A stretch of DNA of 64,000 nucleotides, taken from NCBI RefSeq assembly GCF_022539505.1, contig NC_061514.1:245446124-245510123 (forward strand), in the 5' to 3' direction. The notes under the pieces were generated by a model. The model was not told the origin of the DNA. It made no database searches and saw only the letters and a list, made by a program, of their open reading frames with translations. Shown piece after piece: positions 47,930 to 58,755 of the stretch; position 1 is the stretch's first letter; every line of letters begins with the position of its first letter. Source of the DNA: Lolium rigidum (Eukaryota > Streptophyta > Magnoliopsida > Poales > Poaceae). The position numbers were made by a program, and so were the translations under genes.

Positions 47930-48023
47930 CTGCAAAGCAAAACAAAATTCAATTTGAATTCAAATCATAAAATAGAAACCATGAAATAAAAATAGAGAAT
48001 AGAAAAGAAGAGAAGAAGCTTAC
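47930..48023 (-). other. Antisense GT-AG intron-like segment in LARD C 5' LTR
   Basis: Minus strand: TCCAG|GTAAGCTTC to TTTTGCTTTGCAG, 94 nt, T-rich, with a strong pyrimidine tract. A 68-codon minus-strand frame from an ATG at 48227 leads into the donor; after splicing it would stop within a few codons. Confidence 0.55.
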
Positions 48024-49050
48024 CTGGACCGCAGCAGCCCACGTCGAAGCCCGAGCAACGCAGCCCACCAACTTGGCCCAAGCAACCCGGAACCAGCCCA
48101 TACCACGAAACGGTATCGAACGGAAGAAAAGGGGCGCCGTCTTCTTCCCCGGCGTCGACAAGCACGCCCGCGCCGATAGGGCCACGACCGCGCCGGCGAT
48201 AAGGACGACCCCGGACGTCGCAGGCATCTCGGAACCGCGCCCAACTCCTCTCGCGTCCGAGCCTATCTAAAAACATCTCGATTCGTGCTCGTTTGCAGTA
48301 TTAGTGTCACCGCCACATCTCGGCCGTCGCCGGCGGTGAACTTACCAATTTGACCTCGTCCAGCTCTATAAATATGCCCAGAGCTTCTCCAGGAAACCCT
48401 AGAACCTCGCCGCCCATCCATTCCTTCTCAGTCACTCTCTATCTCTCGCGTTCTTCCACTTACTGTCACCGGCGTCGAGGAAGAACACGGCGATGGTAGC
48501 CACCTCAGCCTCCGGCGCATGGTCGAGGAGGTGCGCCTTGGCGTGTAGATCATCTGGGAGGAGCCCAGCATCAAGGGGAGGTCAAGGCATCGCGAATTCG
48601 AAGGTCCCCTTTCCCAGTACATCACCGGCAATGGCGAAATCGAGCTCAACTCCGACGGCCATCGACGTCGCCGACCACACCAGCAGGTTCAGGGTGAGCA
48701 TACGCATCTTTAGAGCCTAGTCTCGCTTCCTGGCATCGTTTGTAGTCTCCGATTCAATTCTTGCCGGAGTAGCACCGCCGCAGCATGCCGTCGCCGGCGT
48801 AGCTCCGGTGATCCCTCGACAAAACCAACACCACCACTGTATTCAGTAGCTCGAGGGGAATCGGAAACACCTAGTAGCCCGTCCTGGGGGTCACTAAATC
48901 GGCGGCGCCACCGTGTACCGCACGCCGGCGTTTAACCGCCGGCAACGCCAACGTGGCGGTGGGGCCTCGAGCGAGTAGTTGACCGGTCGTTGCCATCGTG
49001 GCAACCGACCCGATCAATGACCCCACCTGTCTGTCTCTCTGTGGGTAGAG
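48010..49050 (+). promoter_or_regulatory. GC-rich gene-like promoter island in LARD C 5' LTR
   Basis: The plus strand has TATAAAT (48367-48373), a GGAAACCCTAGAACC leader of plant-gene type, a CT-rich stretch, an ATG (48493) and a GTGAGCATACGC donor-like site near 48694. The minus strand carries the intron donor at 48023. The coding frames differ between the two LTRs of this same copy because of small indels at CTG/CAG sites. Confidence 0.55.
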
Positions 49051-50575
49051 TGAATCGGTACGTTTAGTTTTTGTTTAATTTCAAATTCCAGAAAATTGCA
49101 GAAACTTTGTAATATCATAGAAAATTCATTTCAACTCAGAAAAATATAAATAATATATCAAAATGCTCACAAAAATAAACTCTATTCAAATAAAATATAA
49201 AACAAAAATGTGTGTCAAAATAAAAATCCATTTGTTTTTAACTTCTTTAATTATGCCTTTTCATTTATTTAAAATACAAATTGAGTTCAATAAATAATCA
49301 AGTTCCAAAATTAAATTTTAACTATTCAAGTAACTAAATAAAATGTTAAGATTAATTTTATTTACCATATTTGCATTAACTTAATTATTAGTGGTAATTC
49401 ATAAACCCTAATTGCAAATTACTATTTTCCATTTTCTTTAAATAAGTAATCACTCAAGAAAATATTATAAGCCAATATTATTTTGGTAAATCAAAACCTA
49501 TTTACTTAAACCTCTTTAGTTAACAAGTTACTTATTTTAAACCCTAATAACAATTGTTAAACCCTGATTCTAAATTAAACCTAAATAAGAATTACCTAAT
49601 TATTAATTCTTGTGGAAAATTAATAAAATGTTAAACCATTACTAATTTTGATTCAAAGTAATTAGTGACCACATTTCAATTATCAATTATTAGTTCAAGT
49701 ATTGTATCAATGTAGAAACCCTAGTTTCAATTTGAATAAGAACCTTGAACTCATTATTCCATGTGTTCATCCATAGTAGTTGCAAACCTAAAACCCTAAG
49801 GGGTTTAGCCATGTGATCATTACACTTTAGAAGTAACTCTAAAACCCTAATTATGTGCACATGTGATCATGTGAGATTTACTTAACATATAGAACCCTAA
49901 TAAGCAACAATTGAATGCATGCTTATGATCCACTAGCATAAAACAAAGTCACATGAGATTATCATTTCATGTTCCTATTCTTAATTAAAACCTATATGAT
50001 TCACTAGTGCCACTTAGGTATAAACCCTAGCTTGTTACCCCATGTTAGCACCATTGATCATCAATCCTATATACCACACCATTAGGATCAACCTCAATCA
50101 TTAAACCCTAGTTAAACCATGATGCTAAATCCTAATACCAACCTCGTGTAGCAAATCACATCACATGCTCCTAATCAACTAAACCCTACTTAGGAAATGA
50201 TAAGTCACTTAGAATAGAAGCAATTAAAGATTACTTAGTGAAGCAATTGTGAAACCATAGTAAACCTAATAGCTAATTTATAGAACCATCTTGACCATCA
50301 TCCTTTGATATGATACCATAATCACCCATAGTAATAAACCTGTCAATACTTGTTGTATATAGAACCAACCCAAGTTAAGAACCAACTAGTTCCTATTAGT
50401 AAAACTAAATGAATCCAATAGTAAACCCTAGAAAGCCATAGCACCTATATATAGTAGTTCATATTCTTATTTTAACATGTTCTTCAAAAGTTATTCTCTT
50501 GAAGTACAAGTGTCAATCAAACCTTAGAAACCCAATACTTCTTTGAAATACTAAAAATTTCTTTAACAACATGTT

Positions 50576-50598
50576 CTTCAAAAGTTATTCTTTTGAAG
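50576..50598. repeat. Hairpin in LARD C 5' LTR, second of a pair
   Basis: Perfect 9-bp arms CTTCAAAAG and CTTTTGAAG with loop TTATT. Its partner at 50482-50504 has one mismatch (CTCTTGAAG). The 3' LTR keeps both (near 60176 and 60270). Confidence 0.85.
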
Positions 50599-51304
50599 TA
50601 TAGTATAAGTAATCATCAACTATGATCTGTAGAACTTAAAATTAACAACTGTTCTTTACCTATTATTCCACCACTATTCTTTATGTATACGATTGTTATG
50701 ATGTCTTATATCACTTGGTTATGATGCTAATATAACCAAACCCTAATAAGAACCTTGTTTGAGAACCATTCTAAAAGTGCAACCAACCCTAAAGAAATCT
50801 TTACAACTCATACATCCTAAATCATCGAGGTTAAGTTACGCTCGGGACGATTGCATCTCATACTATGCATTATAGCATCTTTGCCAGTTCTTTAAACATT
50901 GTCCTTACCGGACGATGATGGTATTTCAGAATTTGGAGTTATCACGTATCGAAGCTTTTGCCTCGCATAATCTTGCAGTCAAGAAAGGCAAGTTCATCGC
51001 TTGCTCATGTCATTTGATTATTTTTATCAAACTATATGCAAAGTACTATACTTATCACTCATGCATTGAAAAGCAAAGTATTATTTTACAATTATGAATA
51101 TGACTATGTGGTGGGCAATGGAACCATGGTATGTGTTTATGGTGGAGGTTCCATTGCAAGGGTACTACTCATCTAGGATTAAGTACCAATGCCGTCCAGG
51201 TGATTCTAGCGCCGTACATATCGCGTTAACCATAAGATCTATAATGGCTCGGGGAAGTCACCTGTATCTTTTCCCTCTCGCATGCCAACGGACTCGGTGA
51301 TAAG

Positions 51305-51540
51305 GGTTGCCCGGATCGGTCTATCTTTGGTAAAGGTGGGGACATGTGGTCCTGCACGGTCTACCATTAGATACGGGAGAGGGTAGACTTATTATTGGTC
51401 TATGAAGGATTGTAAGGGTTGTCCGGATCGGTCTATCTATGGTGTATAGGACAGGGCATATTAATTGTTCGGAACGGTCTACCTTATTGGTAAAGGTGAG
51501 AACAAAGGCCCGGGTCGGTCTACCCATAGATATAGGAGAG
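51305..51540. repeat. Tandem array with CGGTCTAYC motif in LARD C 5' LTR
   Basis: Five copies of CGGTCTATC or CGGTCTACC lie roughly 40-75 bp apart, with recurring GGTAAAGGTG and GATAYRGGAGAGG segments. The array occupies the place of the 67-bp duplication in copy A. The 3' LTR has the same array (61010-61250). Confidence 0.75.
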
Positions 51541-51930
51541 GACAGACTTACAAAAGGGTGGGTCCGCGAGGTCGCGGAGAAGGCGGTGATTGGCTTGGAT
51601 CTTATACCCGACCTCACACCAAGGAAGTGTGGACGAGCCAGCTACTCGGTTGGCAACAAGGTTAAGTTCTCTTATGGGAAAAGTAACGCACCTCCGCAGA
51701 GTGTATCAAATTGTGGCTCGTCACTCCCCGTTCGGGAAGGGAACCGCGAACGCGGCAGAAAGGAACTCCACGAAGTTCCGGTCAACTCCGTGAAGACCGA
51801 CGGGCATAGTTTTCAGAATAAAATAAACCTTTGGAAGAAATGATTACAAAAACTTGCATTGGCCTATGACTTTCTCGGTCTATGGCTGTAGCTAGTGCAT
51901 GATACACATATTTCCTAATATGAACTTGCT

Positions 51931-51946
51931 GAGTACGCTCGTACTC
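51931..51946. repeat. Palindrome near the LTR 3' end
   Basis: GAGTACG-CT-CGTACTC, perfect 7-bp arms, is kept in every LARD LTR of the window (19703-19718, about 29143, about 30550, about 61623), about 500 bp before the LTR end. Confidence 0.8.
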
Positions 51947-52434
51947 ATTCTATCTCGTTTGAACCCCCTTCTTAGAGCAATGCACCGAAGGAGAAACTAC
52001 CGTGGAACTCGAAGACAAAGGAGTCAACTCGCAACAAGATGAAGAATCCATTCAAAGAAGTCAATGAAGTCAACTTCTGCATCAGTTATAATGGAAACCT
52101 AGACTAGCAATAGAAGGGAATCTTTCCCTAATCCTAGCACCTAAGTAGCTAGATTTCTATAGCAAGCCAAGTAGCTCTTGAACTTAAGCTAGCAATAAGA
52201 TAGATTACGAGTCGTTCTTCCGGAGCTTTATTTGAAGTTTTACCTCACCGTAAAGTAGGAGGGTGTGTGGATCTTATGTAAACTGTTCGTGTGTACTTCT
52301 ATAGACATACCTTGGACTCGCATATGTTTCGTTGTACCACTCGAGAGATGTAATATGGGTGGAACGGTGTTTCACTTGTGTTATGTCAACGACTTGTGTA
52401 CTACACCATGCAAGTGGTACGCTGGGTCACCACA

Positions 52435-55387
52435 ACTGGTATCGGAGCAAATGCTTTGACCCTAGGATTAAAACCCTTTAAAGGAGACCTATAGGTTTGG
52501 TAGTGTCTATAGGAAGTTGTCTTCAGCTTGCAAACCAACTATTATTTTGACTTAAGATGGGTATTCACTTGAGAATAATCCTGACACACTTGAGTCAATC
52601 TTTCTTATCTATATTTCTTAACTAAGGTTAATTAGTTATCTTGCTTCATTCCAAATAACTAGAACACCATTGGAGCTTAAGATAATGGGTGGTAGTAGAC
52701 CACAGTTGGTATACAATACATGGTAGTCCAAAGAGAGGATACAACCACAAGGAAGATATCCTATTGGAAGAAGTATACCAATGCAAGTTATGGTTAAGTA
52801 AGAGTCATTTAAAATGTCAAATGACCGATGTTAAGTAATGTAGATAAGTAATATGAGGTAGTGTATACCTATGATGAGTCAATCATAGGAGGTAAGGAAG
52901 AGTGATAGGAGTATATAAGTCTACTTTTCATGGTAGAGTTGGTAATCCTATATGATTCACTTGAGAATCATGGTATGATGGAGTAGAACATCATAAGTAC
53001 GATAATAAAAGAATGATAAGGAGTACGGATTTAGGGAATAGTTCGAAAGCTTAGGCCTTAAAATCCTGGAAACTGTACCAAGTATGTTAGAACCATAGTC
53101 CTTAAGTTAAAGAAGGCTTATTTAGAGCATATCACATAGAGAAATCCTAGAGTTATAGGTGGTATATTCTAAACAATCATGTGTTTAGAGTAGACATATT
53201 AGAAATAATTGTATTATAGCAGGTAGTCTTCAATAGCACATATAGGGTATACTATTTTGTTAGTACTTCCAAAGAAAACTAGGTTAACTTCAACTATCCC
53301 AAGCCATTTTGTTTCAAGTTTGTCTCATTGCAAATGTGCAATTAAGATAAATGTTGAGACAAATAGTAGAAATTCACGTATAAGTGCTAAGTATCACAAC
53401 CTAAGCCTATCTTATGTGGTGTTATATATTGCACATCTACACCTCGATGTTTAGGGATGTCTTACCCAATTATTATATTCAGGCATGTAAGGATGTGTAT
53501 TATGAACACAAAGCTGAATCTTCTTGGATTTTATTGGATTTTCATTGATTGACTAGATCCATACATGAAGTTTGACTTTGATATGCAAATGCATGTTGCA
53601 ATATCAAGCTCTTACTTGATGTTATAGGTCTAGAGGGTAAAGGTATTCGTGCGAGGAAGTGACGAATTCTGAAGATTTTGGAAGACAAGATGAAGGTTCA
53701 CTTGTAGAAGCAAGTAAAATTGTGGGAAGTAACCACAACAATCTGATGGAAGGACTAATCAAAACTCATTTCTATCCTTAATCAAGGAGTACTTCAACAT
53801 GGAAGTACCATGGAAGGGAGAAAAATAGTGAATATGGAGCAGTAGAAGTGGAGCCATATTCACTATGGAAGAAGGGAATGCAAGTGAAGTCACTTATAAT
53901 ACTATTTTCATAGTGTCAACAAGTGGTTATCTTGCAAAACAAACCCTAGAAGAAGGAAAATAGACAAGTGAAGTCGTAGCTGGTATAATAAGACCGCAAC
54001 TGATATAGGATAATCATGAAGATAAAATATGTGAAGTGAGGTACATCTTAACTAAAACTATGTAAGTAGCCATAGCTGGTAAGTAGATATTGACTAGAAC
54101 CATAACATAGCCACAGCTGGTATCCAATAAGCCACATCTGGTACTAGGTAGTCTGCAGCTGGTACCAGATAGCCCACAACTCGAACATTTCTTTACCCTA
54201 AAAGAAAGAGGGATTCCGTAACTAGTATTTCACAAACTGGTATTCCATAGCTAATAAATATTTCGTTGGAGGATTCATAATGGATACCCACAACCGTGTG
54301 GATACACCGCAAAGAATTCTTCGTGAAACTTTAGAAAGGTATAAAATATAAACCGGACTTAAACCAATCTACCTAACCTTGGAGTTTAATGATTAGAAGA
54401 AAGGAAGTTTGAAGATCATTAGTAAACTCCAAGGGGGAGAGGAAGGTTGAAGGAGAAGTATTAAAATATGATTTGGAGTATGATAGACGGAGAAAAAGGT
54501 CTGAACTGAGAGGAAGTCCGATCCTATTTTTATAAGATTGTTGGAAAGTACCCATATAAAAGTACTCTCAGGAGGTTGCCAGACCAGAAGCCGAGGTTTA
54601 TATCTCGAAGAAGTAAGGGTTAGACCCTCACTTGAGCGGGTAATTGATAATTACTCAGAAGTAAAAGGTCTCAAGTAAGTCTAAGCTAATGAAGTTGGAT
54701 GAAGAAGATGTCGGAGGACAATCAAAGTCTAAGAAAACAAAAGACCGAAGGGTTTGACCATACCAAAATATAAACCTATTATAAAGATTCCTTTCATGGA
54801 ACCTAAAGAAAACAAAAGAAGGATAACTAGCATAAACTAGAAGCCATGATTGGATGGACTAAATGAGTCTAATCCATTCGTAGGACTAAACTACCGAGAC
54901 CATGCCTATTGTAAATACCTTACCAAGTACCATTACTTTCGTTATGGTAGTAAGGGAAAACAATACCCTACCTTAAATAAATCTTTTAGAATTAAGGTTT
55001 GGACACCGCAGCTGGTATACCATAACACCATATTACATCGCAGCTGGATTACCACAGCTGGTAGAACCAAGTTTTGAGTACCTAAATAGGAAGATGTCAC
55101 CACAACCATTAGTAAAGTCCATTAACATAAGAAGATGTCCTAATCCAAGAATCTTTGGAGAGTAAGCCTATAAGCTTAGAGTGTTGGAAGAAATCATAGA
55201 ATAGAAGAAAGTATCAGTGCCAGATATCAGAAGACTTCCGGAAGGATCTGGACAAGGGATATAATCAATTATATCTAATGTGATCACCATGGAGTTGAAG
55301 GATGGTGATCTGTTCAAGTCAGTTCCACGTTCCGAAACATGAGAGCATTCGAACTTCGGGACGAAGTTCAGTTTAAGGGGGAGAGGC
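52435..55387 (+). mobile_element. LARD copy C internal domain, non-coding
   Basis: 2953 bp from the primer-binding site (TGGTATCGGAGC, 52437-52448) to the polypurine tract (AAGGGGGAGAGGC just before 55388). No retrotransposon protein motif was seen in any frame. Visible structure: about ten copies of a CCACAGCTGGTAT-like motif clustered at 53970-54240 and 54995-55065, and the structured block at 54490-54610. It is co-linear in parts with copy A's interior. Confidence 0.85.
54490..54610 (+). other. Conserved, probably structured block in LARD C internal domain
   Basis: GGTCTG (54498-54503) can pair with CAGACC (54580-54585). A hairpin CGAGGT-TTAT-ATCTCG (54592-54607) keeps pairing through one G-U pair compared with copy A's ACCTCG. 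Order and spacing match 22310-22430. Confidence 0.4.
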
Positions 55388-56373
55388 TGTAATATCCCAG
55401 GTTTAGAGGCAATAAAATGAGAGAACACCAAAGTGTGCATTGCATTCATGCATAGAAAATCCGGGGAATTTTCGCGCTTCAAATAAAACTTACCACAATG
55501 AATCGAAGTTTCACTTGACTTGCTGGAATTGAAGTAGATCATCAAGTCAAGCGCTATAAACTTCACTGTGATCTTTGCTAAAACCTTGTTTTGGGTAGAG
55601 ATGATTTGATCTATGAATTAGACCAAATGGAATTATATTTACAACAACACATTCTTTAAGAATCAAACCCTAACTTATTAACACTTAAAAGTTAGCAACT
55701 ACCTTTGTGTGTAAATTAATTCACTTCTAAACTTATTACCAAATAAGGTAAACCACAGGGTCTAAAGTGCATAAAAGCCACACCTTCTTATTTAAATCAT
55801 AACTTATTAAGTATATGAAATATCATAAAACTAAATCCATTTACATTACGATTTATAGTTCAAACTATTTGAATCAAACTGACTATGAGTATTTTAAAAC
55901 ACTTATGATCATGCCTTGGTGAAATCAAACACCAACTATCCAAATTTGAGGAATAACCTTCAACCTTGATCTTTTGATCAATATTATAATATAAATTCAA
56001 TCCAATATGATATAGTGAGTCATCAACAATAATAAAACCATCCACAAGATATTTAGTAACAAATGCCACTTGGCTATCTAAAAATAAACCATATGAGAGG
56101 ATAATGATCATGCCACATGTGATGAAAATATCTACATGACTTGCTTTCCAAGTAATGCCACCTCATGCTCAAAGGATTGCTATGGATGAGGGCATGACAA
56201 CCAAGCACCTTACTCATCTAACCAACACAAGAGTCACCACCTAGGTGTCATGATGCTAGAGCTTGCCCAAGCCTATAAATAGAGCCACACCCTTCATCCA
56301 TTTGATCCTCAAGTACCATCATACATGGGAACAAACACATAGAGCCACTCCATATGAATTAGCTAGAATCAAG

Positions 56374-56460
56374 ATGAAGAAGCTAGGAGGTGGAGGTATA
56401 CCACAAGATGCAAGGTTTATCAGATTTCCGAAGAACAAGCTACATAAGATTGCAAGGTAG
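56374..56460 (+). pseudogene. 28-codon LTR ORF in LARD C 3' LTR with compensating indels
   Basis: Same ORF as 46683-46769, but GCAGG reads GCAAGG and CCTGAAG reads CCGAAG, so the middle residues are read in another frame before the original frame returns for the KNKLHKIAR end. Both changes sit at CAG/CTG and may be artefacts. Confidence 0.4.
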
Positions 56461-57622
56461 AATTCCTAGGCAAACCATATATTTAGAGGATCATATCATC
56501 ATCTCTTGAGTAGGACCTTAGTAAACCAATTCCATAATCATCACAATTTGGTATTAATTAGAAACCCTAAGAATCTAAGTGAGTGTGATGAGAGGAATGA
56601 TAAAGAGGGATTAGTGAGGAATAAGTGGATATTGTCTAATGCATGATTATACCTTGTAGATATAGATGATCAGTTAAACCCATGTTATTAATAAACCTCA
56701 TCTATCACATAAAATAATAAGTATATCACTAGTAGTTAATCCCAAACCAATCCTCATGCCTTGAGTAGAGGAGTAATCCTAGTCCATTAAACATAACCAA
56801 AGCTTATGCTCATATTCTAATCCTAGTTGTGTATCACATTGGTGATCACTACTTAAACTCTAAACTACATGTGAATTCCAACCCATGGATTACTTTGGAT
56901 TATAATTATAACCCTGCCATGCCTCATGCCTATTTTATACTTCAATTAGTAAAGCATCACCAAAACCCTAAACCATTCCACATGGAATCCATACATGAAC
57001 CCTAATTTGTGTATCATGGATCACCAAGTGTAAACCAAGCCATATATACCTAAAGACTAAATGCCATTTGGTGAGTAGAGTTAAACAAATAACCAATTCT
57101 ACTTTGACTTCCAATTACCTTGCTTAGTTGCCCAAATGGAATATTGTATCATAATTGAACCATCACCTTAGTAAGTAAATTAACTAATGATGAGCTTAAG
57201 AATTTCTATGAGTAACTCAAGCTAGAATTTGCTAAGATAAGTTTACTAATTATAGAGTTTAACCAACCATTTTACTTAAACCTTAGAAATAACTATTCAC
57301 ATAAAATCATAACACAATTCCAACCTCATTACCAATTATCTTAAACCTAGACATAACTATAATATGTGAACAATCCATATTGTTAAGTACTAGCAAAACT
57401 TAATGATGTGTTCACTATGCACTTGTGATAAATTTCAAATCATTCAAATAGATTTTGTTCCTAAGTTAAAAAGGAATTGAGTTTGAAATAAAAAACCCAT
57501 TTCTAATTCAATTAAAACCCCATACAATATCAACCTAATAATAAATTGAATATGTATTTAACAAGTAACACTAGGCAAGTAAGTAATAGTATTAAGTTAT
57601 CTTGCTATTCATAATTTAAAAT

Positions 57623-57716
57623 CTGCAAAGCAAAACAAAATTCAATTTGAATTCAAATCATAAAATAGAAACCATGAAATAAAAATAGAGAATAGAAAAG
57701 AAGAGAAGAAGCTTAC
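57623..57716 (-). other. Antisense GT-AG intron-like segment in LARD C 3' LTR
   Basis: Identical in length (94 nt) to 47930-48023. The donor context reads CCGA|GTAAGC instead of CCAG|GTAAGC, a CTG/CAG-type difference. Confidence 0.5.
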
Positions 57717-58755
57717 TCGGACCGCAGCAGCCCACGTCGAAGCCCAAGCAACGCAGCCCACCAACTTGGCCCAAGCAACCCGGAACCAGCCCATACCACG
57801 AAACGGTATCGAACGGAAGAAAAGGGGCGCCGTCTTCTTCCCCGGCGTCGACAACGACGCCCGCGCCGCAGTGGGCCACGACCGCGCCGGCGATAAGGAC
57901 GACCCCGGACGTCGCGAGCATCTCAGAACCGCGCCCAACTCCTCTCGCGTCCGAGCCTATCTAAAAACATCTCGATTCGTGCTCGTTTGCAGTATTAGTG
58001 TCACCGCCACATCTCGGCCGTCGCCGGCGGTGAACTTACCAATTTGACCTCGTCCAGCTCTATAAATATGCCCAGAGCTTCTCCAGGAAACCCTAGAACC
58101 TCGCCGCCCATCCATTCCTTCTCGATTCACTCTCTATCTCTCGCGTTCTTCCACTCACTCGTCACCGGCGTCGAGGAAGAACACCGGCGATGGTAGCCAC
58201 CTCGAGCCTCCGGCGCATGGTCGAGGAGGTGCGCCTTGGCGTGTAGATCATCCGGGAGGAGCCCGACATCAAGCGGAGGTCAAGGCATCGCGAATTCGAA
58301 GGTCCCCTTTCCCGGACATCACCGGCAATGGCGACAATCGAGCTCAACTCCGACGGCCATCGACGTCGCCGACCACACCAACAGGTTCGGGTGAGCATAC
58401 GCATCTTTAGAGCCTAGTCTCGCTTCCTGGCATCGTTTGTAGTCTCCGATTCAAGTCTTGCCGGAGTAGCACCGCCGCGAGACCTGCTCGCCGGCGTAGC
58501 TCCGGTGATCCACTCGACAGAACCAACACCACCACTCGTATTCGGTAGCTCGAGGGAATCGGAAACACCTACGTAGCCCGTCTCGGGGGTCACTAAATCG
58601 GCGGCGCCACCGTGTACCGCACGCCGGCGTTTAACCGCCGGCAACGCCAACGTGGCGGTGGGGCCTCGAGCAGTAGTTGACTGGTCGTTGCCATCGTGGC
58701 AACTGACCCAGTCAATGACCCCACCTGTCTGTCTCTCTGTGGGTAGAGTGAATCG
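57705..58755 (+). promoter_or_regulatory. GC-rich gene-like promoter island in LARD C 3' LTR
   Basis: Counterpart of 48010-49050, with TATAAAT at 58061-58067, the AAACCCTAGAACC leader and a GTGAGCATACGC donor-like site near 58388. A frame from the ATG (58190) shows SLRRMVEEVRLGV before a stop, similar to SLRRVVQEERLDS in copy B's island. This is the best hint of a shared, decayed coding exon. Confidence 0.5.

Larger units (their letters stand above)
45695..52434 (+). mobile_element. LARD copy C, 5' LTR (6740 bp)
   Basis: The LTR runs from TGTAATATCCCAGG to GGGTCACCACA and is followed by the primer-binding site. Sub-features are a TATA box (46583), the 28-codon ORF (46683-46769), the antisense intron-like segment (47930-48023), the GC-rich island (48010-49050) with TATA at 48367, hairpins (50482-50504, 50576-50598), a tandem CGGTCTAYC array (51305-51540) and the palindrome 51931-51946. 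It is nearly identical to the 3' LTR. Differences concentrate at CTG/CAG sites, so the insertion is young. Confidence 0.95.

Noticed and set aside
51439..51843. 134-aa frame in the LTR of LARD copy C, with a shorter partner at 61134-61487
   Set aside because: It runs through the CGGTCTAYC tandem array; the two LTRs differ in frame at its end, and copy A has no equivalent.
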